A stretch of 64,000 bases of DNA, from positions 115,949,728-116,013,727 of the forward strand of contig CM060693.1 of assembly GCA_030686995.1 (NCBI GenBank), in the 5' to 3' direction. The stretch comes from Artemisia argyi. Taxonomy: Eukaryota > Streptophyta > Magnoliopsida > Asterales > Asteraceae. The translations under genes were made by a program, and so were the position numbers. The notes under the pieces are model-generated. The model was not told the origin of the DNA. It made no database searches and saw nothing but the letters and a program-made list of their open reading frames with translations. Numbering within the stretch: position 1 is the stretch's first letter; each line of letters starts with the position of its first letter. Shown in pieces: positions 47,490 through 57,929 of the stretch.

Positions 47490-47905
47490 ACAAAAGGATT
47501 GGCTAATCCAGGAGCAAAAGGCTCTTGGTGAAGATATATCAATCCCGTTGATGGCTTACAATTTGCCCAAAATTGTATGGTATCTCAACTCGCCATATCC
47601 TAAAAAGTGAAAGAGTTGGCTAGCCCGCAAGATTATGGCTTGTGGTAAAGGCAGTGGAAAGCCATAACTGGTAATCAGCTCACCAAGATGTTGACTGTGT
47701 CCATCAAAAGTTAGCTAGTTTAGAAGCAAACGGCTTCTGGTAAAGATAAATCAAAACCGTTGAAAGCTGGTGGTTTGCTCAAAATCACATGGTTATCAGG
47801 TGGACCATGGTTCTTACTTGAACTGAAACATTTGGCTACTCCAGAAGTGATGGCTTTTGGTAAAGAGACTTCAAATCCATCAAGTCTTCTTAAAAGATTG
47901 CTAGG
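47490..47905 (+). repeat. Hairpin repeat module, copy in gypsy G3
   Basis: About three units with TTGGCTA(A/G), AAACGGCT, TGGTAAAG and CC(C/G)TTGA. Hairpins: TACAATTT (47557-47564) with AAATTGTA (47570-47577), perfect 8 bp; GTGGTTT (47770-47776) with AAATCAC (47782-47788), with one G-U pair. The final unit (47825-47880) closely matches 12045-12105 of a copia-type element, although G3 is gypsy. Confidence 0.75.
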
Positions 47906-47932
47906 GACTAGCAATAGTTTAATGTGCGGGAT

Positions 47933-49293
47933 TGATGAGTGCTCAAACACTCATCATTTTTGGTCATTCTGAACTGCAAAAATATTTAAAAACACTCAAA
48001 AAGGCATCAAAATACTAAAAATATTACAAAATTGTGTTTTATATGTTTCAGATGCAAAATGAGTAAAAACAAATGAATAATGTACAAAGTTTGCATAATT
48101 GGCAGTTTCAGTCCCCCAACATTCAAAAATTGGCAAAAATAGTCCCTGAGCACATATTTTAAAAGAAAAGTCACCAAAGGTCCTTTTGAAATCATAAATT
48201 ATCATATTTAGTTCTTTGGTGAAAAATTCTAAAAGTTTTGAGAAATTACAAGTTTAGCCTCTGAACTTCATAAATTGGCAGATTTGGTCTCTGGTGGGAT
48301 ATTTATGAATGAAAAATCAATTTTGGTTCTTGTGCTATTAATCTTTGCCAGGAATGTTCCTTGGGTGGCAAGTTTAGTGAAATTATATGTTTGGTCCCTG
48401 GAGTTTGCAAGTTTGACAAAATTGGTCCCCAGATGTTAAAAAATGGAAAATTGACTTTCATAGCCCTTGGACTATTCATATGTGGCAGGAATTACCTTGT
48501 GAGTACTTTGGGAAAATTGCAAAACCAGTCCCTAGATTTTTAGATTCTTACACATATGGTCCTTATGGTATTTAAGTTACAAATTAAACAAACAAACCAA
48601 ACACCAATCCACCCAATACCTGATCCAGCCCATAACCACAGGCCCACTTCCCTTTAAATATTAAAAAGGCCCGGTCAAAATTGGTCAAACACCCACCCCC
48701 GTTTCACTGTTCATATTCCCTAAACTCCCCCTAAAAACCTGTAATCTTGCTCCCCCCTCCTCCCACTTTCTCACCAACTCCACCAACTTCATTAAATACC
48801 TCCTGCAAAACCAACCCACCCCCTCCTTATTAAATATCCTCACTCAGTCCACCCAACTGCCAAGTTGGCTTTTTCCCGCCAAAACCCATTTGAAGGGTGG
48901 AGATCAACTGAAGACATCCAACGGCTCTCAAAAGAAGTGTGAAAAGCTCAGAAGTCCTCAAAAGTCTATAAAAGTAAAGAAAAATGAACAGAGGAGTAGT
49001 ATGTAGTGTAGTATAGTGTAGTTTGGTTTTTATTATGTCGTAGGTAGTACAATTTCATTTCTAGTTGTTATCTTTTAATTTAAAAGTTATATTCAGTACT
49101 TTTAAGACTAATGTAAACCATCTTTGATCTTTAATTCCAGTATTGTTCATTAAAATTCAGTTTTAATCTTTTCAAGTGAAATTTACATTTTCATAAATAT
49201 TGTTCAAAGTTGTTGATCAGAGGTTGCTTGAGCTTACATAAGTCTCCAACAAGCTTTTATAAGCTTTTAAAGCAGTAAAATTAGTTTTAGCTT

Positions 49294-49339
<46 letters not shown>

Positions 49340-51951
49340 AAAAATAGCTTTAAAATAGAGTATAATACAAAAATCAGTCTTGAAGGAAGTACAAGCAAGG
49401 GACACGGTTGATATGGAATGGATATGGTTTTAGAAGCCTCAAGGGAGGTATAGGGAGTGTTCATTGTCCTTGGTTCTCAATTTTCAGTCCAACTCCATTT
49501 GTAAGCCATTTTGTCCATTTTTTGCATAATCGCTGTACAGTTGCTTGTTATTGTTTATTTCTGTGTTTCTCAGCTAAATTTGTGTATGTTAGTTGCTATA
49601 ATACTTAAAATCACATGCTTGTTCAGTTGAACCATTGTTGCTTATTTTCTTGTCCACTGCCATTATAAGCATAATCTCATCTCATGCTTGATCAGTTGTT
49701 ATCATTAATACTTGTATGTTTCTATAAGTTTTTTAGGTCATAATATGCCATTTTGGATCAGTGTAATGACTTCAGTTAGTGATTTGCTTTGAAATTCAAA
49801 ATTAAATCTTTGTTAAAGGAGTGTTTGGATTTGTTGAAATAACTGTGATAGCCATTGTTTGTTATGTTGTTCTTGTCTGATGTACATCAAAAATATGCAT
49901 ACTAACTCAGTAAAGCAATAAAAACCAGGCCTTATTTGCATGAAAGTCAAAATTAGCATTTCATGGTTGCTTCTCATTAACTGATGGAATTTCATGTTCC
50001 TTAATCTCTCAAATCAGTTCAATGGTGGTTAGGATTGTTTAATTTAGCCTTAATTCTGCTTATAACATCTATTTCAGTCATTAAGATCCAGTTAAAGTTC
50101 ATTTTAGTCAACTCTTTAGGTTAACTTAAAAAGTCAAAGTTGCTTGTGTTTGTAGAAAGTCACTTTTGGGATGAATTTTCTTGAATTTTATGTTAGGAAT
50201 TAGGATTTGAGATTTTTACAATTAGTTGTGTCCCAGCTAAACTTCATTGTCCTAGTATTATCTAATTTTTGTGATTTTTTCTGTGGGTTCCACACCCCTT
50301 CAAACAGACCTGCAGGGGAAGGTATCTCCCTTGCTGTAGTTGATCACCACACCACTACCTCCTTTGGTGGTTCTTTCTGGCCACCACAGTGGGTCCCACT
50401 ACCCAATTCTTGGTCATTCCAATCCCTCCCCTGGCTGTCTCACCATTCTAGCCAATATTTTGAGTTCAAGCCTTGTGGACCCCACCTGAATTCACCCCTA
50501 AACCCTGTCCCATTTTCAGTATAGAAACAAGAAAATCAATTGGTTATGCTAGCTTATGGGCATATCCTGTGAGCTTATTTGTCATATTCTTGCTTAATCA
50601 TGACCAAACAACTTATTTGAATCAGAATCCACCCCTGTGGACCCCACCAAGGCTCATTTCTTGCAAAAGTCAACAAAAGTCAACTGTCCAAGCTTATTGT
50701 GTCTATTTGGCTTATTTTTAAGATAGAAAAAAGTTGTTTTTGTAAAAGTTGTTTGTTTTTAGTGTTAAGATAGTTTTGTAAAAGAAAAATCAAGAAAAAC
50801 CAATTTAATTTTAAGTGATAGTTTCTATTTAATGTAATTTAACTTTTTAATTTTCCTTTTTATCTTTTTATGAAGTAACTTGCATTTTTATATTTTTCTT
50901 AAATTTCTTTTATGTTAAAGTAATTTTAGTAATTTTATCAGATTTATATATTATCATGTGGTAATTATTAGATTTAATATTAGTTTTATTAATAATTAAT
51001 TAATAATTAAGCATTAAATAGCAAAATTAGTTTTTATAAAGTAAACCCTAGTTTTTATATTTTTCCTAGCTCTTATAAGTTATAAAATAATTTTAGAAAT
51101 TTTTCTAGAATTTTAACTATTCATCTTCTAATTTTTATAATTTAATTAGTTTAATTAGTAATTAATTAATATTTAGTTTAATAAGTAGTAAAATAGTTTT
51201 AAAATACATAAAACAAACTTTTTATAATTTTTTAGGATTCCTAAGATGGTTAATTAGATTTATAATTTTTTCTATAATTTTCTAAGTCATTTAAGTATTA
51301 TTAGTAATTTAAAATTAGTTAATTAGTTTAATTAAATATAATTAGTATAAAAATCACAAAAAGACAAAAAGACATATTTTTAATTTTAAAATTTGTTTTT
51401 AGTTATTTTATAATTTTAGAAATTTAACTTTCATTTTTCTACTATTCAAATAATATTATATTGTATTTAAGTTATTTAAATATTAATAATTAGTATTAAA
51501 TAGTATTTAATTAATATTAAATAATTAATTAGTGTAAAAATTTATTTTCTTTCTCTAAAAATTTCCTTTCATCCTTAGGTTTGTAAAAAAGTCATTTTCA
51601 CCCCCTGTGGGTTTTCTGATTTAAGTTTTCACTTTTTATTTTGTACGTTTACGTTATTTTAAATGTAAACGTACACATTTTTAGGTTTAAACGTTTATGA
51701 TTTTTCCAAATTTCCAGTCTTGTTCATATATCTTATTTAAGATATTTTCTTGTAGATTCCTTAGTTTAATCAATCACAAACCCTTTTCTGTCCAAATTCA
51801 CCCGATCACAAACCCGTTTGATAACAATTCACACCTCGTCAAGACATAACGACCCGAGGAAACACTATATTCCGCGGAGCATTGACTCTAGGCAGTTTGA
51901 CCTTGTTGACCATCCTGTGGTCAATTTAGGTTGACCGTTTGGAGCCAATCA
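47933..51951 (+). repeat. 3' LTR of G3 (4.0 kb)
   Basis: Starts with a perfect terminal hairpin, arms TGATGAGTG and CACTCATCA around CTCAAA, and ends GAGCCAATCA. It matches the split 5' LTR throughout. Carries iterated TCCCT phrases (48100-48560), a run of about 60 A (49278-49337), an AT-rich body (50820-51540) and the CACCTCGTCAAGACATAACG block (51832-51851). Followed by AACAT, the right target duplication. Confidence 0.93.
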
Positions 51952-51956
51952 AACAT

Positions 51957-52848
51957 TAAAACTTGCCATTGTATGCTTGTGGGTGGTGTACCTTTTTAAA
52001 AAAAGCCATTTACATTGTGACTTTTGGTTTAAGTTCACTGTTGTTTTGCCTCGATTTTGTTTTGATTGATTTTGTTCTTAGTGCATGTGCACTCATTCTT
52101 CTAGGTCTACGAGTCCATTACGTGAGCTTGTAAGAATTCCTCGAATACACCGTAGACGTTCTACACCAACAGGCGGATCTGAGATCCGTATTGTTTCCAC
52201 ATCTTCTATTACCATGGCGGAAGACCGCCCTATGAATGAGCTTCTCCAAGCACCCATCGAGGGTTACGGAGATGCTATCATTGTTCCAGCCATCGTGGCT
52301 GATAATTTTGAGCTCAAAACCAGGTTACTGAATCTTGTAACCTCAAGTAAATTCTATGGTTTTGAGAGGGACGATCCTCATGCTCATATTTGATGGTTCA
52401 AAAAAATCACATCAAGCATCAAATACAAGAATGTCCCTTCTGAAACAATCAAACTTCTTCTCTTCCCATTCTCCCTCGAGGGACAAGCCCGGATTTGGCT
52501 TGAAAAACACCCCTTCGTTCAATTGAAACATGGGAGGATTTGGTCAAAAAATTTGTGAATGAATTCTTCCCATCTTCTAAGATCACAAGTCTTAAAAATG
52601 AAATCACCAAATTCACCCAAAAATATGATGAATCATTTGGTGAAGCGTGGGATCGTTTTAAAGAATTACTTCGCAAATATCCTCATCATGGTTTCTTCGA
52701 GTTGATGCAACTCGATACTTTCTACAATGGTGTGAGCTAAGCTGATCAGGATTCTCTCAATGCCTCCGCGGGAGGTAATTTCTTGAGTAGAACCACAAAA
52801 GAAGCTTTAGCTATCATCGAGAATGATGGATCTAAACACCTTGAACTG
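51957..52848 (+). pseudogene. gag: gag of gypsy element G2 (fragment)
   Basis: G2 interior resumed after G3. An open frame from 52085 includes MAEDRPMNELLQAPIEGYG and FELKTRLLNLVTSSKFYGFE, ending at TGA 52391. In the same frame WFKKITS and FPFSLEGQARIWLEK follow. After a small frameshift near 52510 the sequence RSIETWEDLVKKFVNEFFP and KYPHHGF continues to TAG/TAA breaks near 52740. This is the retrotransposon gag domain usual in Athila/Tat gypsy elements (FPFSL...A..WL...SI.TW..L...F...FF). It is cut at 52849 by copia M; left flank AACTG (52844-52848) is M's presumed TSD. Confidence 0.85.
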
Positions 52849-53307
52849 TGTTAGATTGATACTTTGAGTTATATCACTAAGTATGCGGAATGTACTTAGT
52901 AATACTTAGAAGTTTGATTGTGAATGAAACAGTTGTTTATGAATGAGAATAATGTATGTAACAAACTGTAAGCTCCAATATTATTAATGATAATAATACG
53001 AGTGATCTTAGTATCACTAGGGTTACACCTTGAAGCTCTAGAAAAACGTATATCTAACCTTTAACCTAGGACCTCCTTTTATAGCACAAGGAGTCCTCTT
53101 CTATTCTACAAGATAAGAATAACTCTAATAGAATAAGATATACACAAGATCTATTCTATATTTATCTAAACACGTTTCCTAACAATTATCCTAACAGCAG
53201 TGGTAATATATGTACTAGAAGTGGTAACAAGTTTCCACTGCAAGTGCATCCTTCATCAGTTGTAATATCTTCACTAACCGTGGTAACTGTTAGTATAATT
53301 CCCAACA
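52849..53307 (-). repeat. 3' LTR of copia M
   Basis: On the minus strand it starts TGTTGGGAATTATAC at 53307 and ends AATCTAACA at 52849, 459 bp. It is preceded by a purine-rich TAGGGTGGAAT. U3 opens with GTTACCAC/GTGGAAAC words (53198-53280 region). TATA box GCTATAAAAGG on the minus strand is near 53075-53085. The 5' LTR is outside the window, so the limits rest on TG...CA, PPT position and the G2 gag breakpoint. Confidence 0.8.
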
Positions 53308-53397
53308 ATTCCACCCTAAACTTATGATTAACATGTAAATCAATAAGTTTCTTCAAGTAATCAGTAAACATGAGGATATGGGAATTCTTCCAAACAC

Positions 53398-56265
53398 TTA
53401 TCTTCTTTTTCTTAAATCTTGTATAGCTCTTTTACACTGATCTTGTATCATCTGAATCAAGACTCTAACTTTTTCATTATCTTCATGAACTCTCAACCTT
53501 GAAGTCAACATTGAAGACAATTTTGCTGCTCTAAGTGGATAGTCCTTATCAGCAAACATAAATACATCCACTCCAGCTGTTGTAGATACCTGATGAACCT
53601 CACATGAATCATAGTATGTCCATGTAGTGTTTAAATCTGAAGATTCAAACTTCCAATAACAATATTTAGAATCTGGTTCATACAATCTTCTCAAGTCAAC
53701 CCACAACTGCATCTCTTTCATATCTTTGAGAGTATCAGCCTTGAATCTTTCATCAACTAGCTTCCAAAGTGTATCAAGATCATCTCTGTCACAGGCTTTG
53801 ATGAGATCTTCAAATTGAATGAATGAAGAATTTTCTCCTCCCAATCTTGTAATATTCCATGTTGAAGCAAAATTCTTTGTTGAGTAAACTTCACAATCAA
53901 CAATAGGATGTCTTATTTGTAGAGGATCTGGGTAGAAATCTTCTTCTTCAATAACAATTATAGCACTTGTCACATCTCCTGAAAGTTTCTCAGATTGAGA
54001 CTCTTTCTCTTGAGTAAGCTTGGCCTTCTTTGTGACATTTTCTTCAACTACTGCAGCTTTTCTTTTACTCCTTTCAACTTCTTCAAAGTCAATAGGTTGA
54101 AAGTCACTGTCTTGCCTCTTAAGCCTGTAATAAATTCCTTCAATTCTGTCATGAGACATGCCTTTGACGTCAGCCATCTTCCAAGTCCCAACATGGCAAC
54201 ATAATGTCGTCATCTCAGCAATAATTTGCGCCTTGGTTGGTTGTCTCTGCTTCTTTTGACTTTTTCTAACTTTGCTAATTACCTCATCAAGTGCCTGTCT
54301 ATTCTTCATTTGAATAAAATCAGCTAATTGAGCTGTTCTTTATTTTTTTGTCAAAGTCTTGTTAGCAACAAGATCAATTGCTTTCTTCTTAACTACTGGA
54401 TCATGATTTATCATATACTCAATCTCTTCTTCAGTTGGCTCATAAGTGAACATTGGAGGTTTCTCCTTCAAAACTGTAGGTGGAACAACTGATATAGGTT
54501 CTTCAAGGACATCTTCCAGCTTATCCAACCTCTTAGCCTCCATAAAACTAGCAATTTCATCTTCCTCTTGCTTTTTCTTCTTTTCAATCTCATCTGCTGC
54601 TAATTTCTCTGCCAATCTTGCATCAAAATTTATCTGAGCTTGATCTTTCTTTGAAATCTTTCTTGATTGCTCTTGCTCTGCACCAGTCACAACTGCTTTA
54701 CCTTTTACTTTCCTTATTCTGGCAACTTCTTACTCTGCAGTGGTAACCTCTTGACTATCAGTGGGAACATTTTCACTTGCAGTGGGAATATTTAGACTGT
54801 CAGTGGGAACTTGTTCTGCAGCAGTGGAAATTGGTTGAGTAGTAGTTCCAACTGTATCATCAAAATAAAAATCAGCATCAGCATCCAAATCATAATCTTC
54901 TCCAAAATCTATCTTCCTCCCCTTAGTCTCAGTATCTGTTTTCCTCCCCTGTTTGGAAGAATCTCCCAAATCTTTACTAGAACCTGTAGAGAACTCATCC
55001 TGAGGTGAAGATGAAGAAGAAAACACAACTTTGGCAAATCTTTTCTTCTTGAGATTCTTTACTTCATTCTGTAACCTTTGAATCTCTGCCTTCATCTGAT
55101 TCAGCTCTGTGGCATGTTGTAGTTTAGTCTGTGCCAGATCTTTCTCCAGAGCTTAAACCTGCTTGACTAATTTTGTACACAATTCCATCAATTCAGTTAG
55201 TTGCACACTACCCTCAACACTTCCAACTGTGTTACCTGTTGGGAGAGGTGAATCATGGGGCATTGATTCAGGCTCTTCTCTAGTTGGACTAGGAGGAAGC
55301 CTTGAACCACCACTGCTTGTTCCTAAACCAAAAGGTTCAACAACATGCAATGTTGAGATGAGAGAAGTTGGTTGTTTATGCCTTCTCCCATAAGTGTGAG
55401 TTACTTCAGGGGTATGGTGAATTGGTGGAACAACAATAGTGGGTGTGTGATGGGATACAACTGCGACAGTTGCATCTTCACCCTGTACTTGTGAAATCTT
55501 TGCAAGCATTTGAGGAAAAAGTGGATGAACCTCCCCATTCCAAAGTTCTGAAGCCTTACTCATGTTTTGAAAAAATTTTGGCTTAAGACAGGAGGTTTCA
55601 TAAATTCTATTGTGAGGTTTCAGTTGAAATTCATTTAACACTGCTTGCACAAACCTTGGATACATCAAAAATTTATATGAACTCTTTACATTGCCTTTCA
55701 TATTATTGAAAATAAACTTTGAAAAATTGAAAGTCCTATCTGTAGCCAAACAAACCAAAGGATAAGCCATGGTTGATGCAAATTGTTCATAAGATGTTTT
55801 CTTAGGACTTAGGCAATGTAAAAGAGTATGAATTAAAAATCTCCAATGGGGACAAAAACATCCTTTTCTGAAAGTTACTTTTTGTTCAGATGTATCATAC
55901 CCCATGGAAGCAATATTTTTGAAAATATCTGAATTGTGTAATGTGATGATACCATTGAGATCATCCAATTGGAGAACTCTCCTCAAGGATGACTCAGTAA
56001 CATCAATGGTTACCCCATCCACTGTGGCTCTTAGAGCTTCCACAGTTTCGTGTGTGTCTCCCTGTCGAAGAGTTATGGACTCCACAGTGTTCCAAAACTA
56101 TTTGATATGAGAGACATAGATTATGGGATTAATAGTTAAAGCATACCTTATATGGGTTGTATTAAGAAAATCCACAATCTGATGAAAAACAGGGCCACTC
56201 TTCTCGTTTGACTTTTGTAGGTAGGCCACTTGGTTGTGCTCCTCAATAATTTTTAGAATCGCCAT
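53398..56265 (-). pseudogene. Sense ORF after pol in copia M, 956 codons, four in-frame stops
   Basis: ATG at 56265 (MAILKIIEEHN) keeps one frame to the stop at 53398, interrupted by TAG 56097-56099 and stops at 55153, 54730 and 54340. The N-terminal block (FLNTTHIRYALTINP, FW, CPHWRFLIHTLLHCLSPKK, FLMYPRFVQ) corresponds to the P protein, as do the linker, coiled coil and C-terminal block (FIQFEDLIKACDRDDL, FADKDYPL). The linker spells PT(D/A)S repeats that arise from GTTCCCACTG words (54738-54827). TATA-like AGTATAAATT lies about 70 bp upstream (56331-56340, minus strand). Function unknown. Confidence 0.8.
54738..54827 (-). repeat. GTTCCCACTG word cluster inside the sense ORF of copia M
   Basis: Five CAGTGG cores (plus-strand view) at 54738, 54759, 54780, 54801 and 54822, exactly every 21 bp, i.e. 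seven codons. In element sense they read GTTACCACTGC, GTTCCCACTG and TTTCCACTGC. The encoded linker is therefore a seven-residue repeat. Confidence 0.8.
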
Positions 56266-57194
56266 GATATTTGTAAAAAGAAGATAAAAGTGTTAGTAAT
56301 CAAAGATAAAAAGCAAGCCGTATGATGATCAATTTATACTAATAGGGTTTGAGGAGTTCGCGTATTGTAAATTAACTTTAGAAAGATTTATCTTTGGAAA
56401 AGAATAAACTAAAGTTGGTAAGTGGATAATTCACTAAAATTTACCCTATTAATAAGGGAAGACGGTTATATTCACAACGGCTAGTAAAAAATAGATTACT
56501 GACACAACAGTTGTAACGGCTAGTTCACCAGTGGAAAAATTTACTCTTGCAGTGGTAACCAGTGAACTAGCAGTGGTAAAATTTTCACAAAATATCAAAG
56601 AGCAGTGGTAAGTAAAACATGTAAATTTGCTGCTCTTATCATAGTTTTTAGCAAACTATCAGCTATCAACGGATTTGATATGTCTTTACCATGAGCCGTT
56701 TGCTATGGACTAGCTAACTCTTCATCACTTGGAGTATGGTGAGTTGATAACCATATAGTTTTTGGTAAACTATCAACCATAAACGGATTTGTTAAGTCTT
56801 TACCAGGAGCCGTTTGCTCTGGACTAGTTGATTCTTATGTGGATTAGACATGGTGAATCAATAACCATTTGTTGTGTGTCTTTGATACACACCTTATAAC
56901 TCCAATGACTTCAAACAATATGGGTTTGTATCTTGCATAATTAAGTAACACCAAAAATTAACCCATAAAAATTAACCCAAAGTAACTTTTTGACCAAGTT
57001 ACTATTCACAAAAATATCTTCCTAAAGTCAACCCGATTATATCCAAATTACTCCTCCAACCTACCAAAACAGGTAAGAGTAAATATCCTTCATTAATTAG
57101 AATTCGACCTTGACTTTGCTTATAAAAGGGGGCTCAATAACCTTTAGTTTTCATCAACACATATCTTCAACAACACAAACCGTTCATCAACACA
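56266..57194. promoter_or_regulatory. Divergent intergenic region of the copia M cassette
   Basis: 929 bp between the sense ORF (leftward) and the antisense ORF (rightward). TATA-like boxes face outward on both sides: minus strand AGTATAAATT at 56331-56340, and plus strand TATAAAAG at 57121-57128. Between them lie four GCAGTGG words (56529, 56550, 56571, 56603), the first three again 21 bp apart, and two hairpin repeat units (56639-56880). Confidence 0.6.
56639..56880 (-). repeat. Hairpin repeat module, copy in copia M
   Basis: Two units. On the minus strand each has CTAGTCC(A), GCAAACGGCT, TGGTAAAGAC, AAATCCGTT(G/T)AT and a hairpin. Stems in plus view: ATAGTTT (56641-56647) with AAACTAT (56653-56659); ATAGTTT (56755-56761) with AAACTAT (56767-56773), the latter extended by GTTGA/TCAAC as in element P. 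Confidence 0.75.
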
Positions 57195-57647
57195 ATGAGC
57201 TGGTTTCCAATTGTTTACATATCCTCAAATGATTCATCTGATGAAGAGATTAACTATTGCTCAAATTCAGAGGAACCTTCTACAGGGTGGAGTGATTACT
57301 TTCCTCCAAGTGCTGCCACATCTACATCATCCAACATGAATTCCAAAAAGACTGCAGCTTCTCCTTTTCAATCCGTGAAGTTCTATTCCAGTTCTTCCTC
57401 TGATGATGATGATCCAACCTTCAATCTTTCCAAAGAACTTCCAAAAGCCCTCACTACAGCATTAAAGACTGCCATAAGCAACATGAAGTGGCCTGCTGTT
57501 AAGAAGCCTGCACAAGCAACAAAGCCTCCCAAGCAAGTTCTGGGCCTTGCTTGTCCAAGAAAGCAACTTTCTTTTGATGACAAGAGAAAGAGAGCTTCCA
57601 AAGGCAAGCATGATTATGAGGGAAAGGGGAAGAAACCCATGGAGTAG
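57195..57647 (+). CDS. Antisense ORF of copia M, 150 aa, intact
   Basis: ATG 57195 (MSWFPIVYISSNDSS) to TAG 57645 with no interruption, unlike nearly every other gene in the window. Lies on the strand opposite to M pol. The first 85 residues are rich in Ser/Asp/Glu, including a DDDD run. The second half has LSKELPKALTTALKTAISNM, KWPA, PPKQVLGLACPRK, then a basic tail DDKRKR...KGKHDYEGKGKKPME that could act in nuclear import or nucleic-acid binding. The P homologue is 151 codons. TATA box at 57121, about 70 bp upstream. TTCATCAACA occurs in the presumed leader of both. No known family recognised. Confidence 0.7.
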   Translation: MSWFPIVYISSNDSSDEEINYCSNSEEPSTGWSDYFPPSAATSTSSNMNSKKTAASPFQSVKFYSSSSSDDDDPTFNLSKELPKALTTALKTAISNMKWPAVKKPAQATKPPKQVLGLACPRKQLSFDDKRKRASKGKHDYEGKGKKPME

Positions 57648-57929
57648 TTGTGCTGAAGGTTTAGATGTTAGGTTGTTGGTTTATGTTTGTGATGTTTTCT
57701 TTTCTAGTGACAATGTTTTCTGAATGGTTGTAATGTACTTTCTTTGACATCAGTAAAAGTAGTTTTTCCTTTTTCTGTTATCACCAATATTTCCACTGTT
57801 GTATGACTGTTTCCACTGTGCTTTAAAATCTCTGCATACAAGTTAGTAGAAAACCATACACACATATGCAAACAATATTAGTACCTTAAAACTATCCTGC
57901 AACACTAGAAAGTATTAGACATCAAAAAT

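Larger units (their letters stand above)
28501..51951 (+). mobile_element. Gypsy element G3, Tat/Athila type, non-autonomous, hosting copia P
   Basis: Complete element with perfect 5-bp duplications AACAT (28496-28500 and 51952-51956). Both LTRs are about 4.0 kb once the 12.4 kb copia insertion is removed from the 5' LTR. The primer site is tRNA-Asp type at 44897. The interior (44892-47932) is only about 3 kb and encodes one ORF with zinc knuckles but no protease, RT, RNase H or integrase, so it would depend on a relative for movement. It sits inside G2. Confidence 0.9.

Noticed and set aside
49278..49337. Run of about 60 A as a processed-gene poly(A) tail
   Set aside because: The paired LTR has an interrupted A-rich tract at the same place (42238-42285), so it is an expanded homopolymer within an LTR, not a retrocopy tail.
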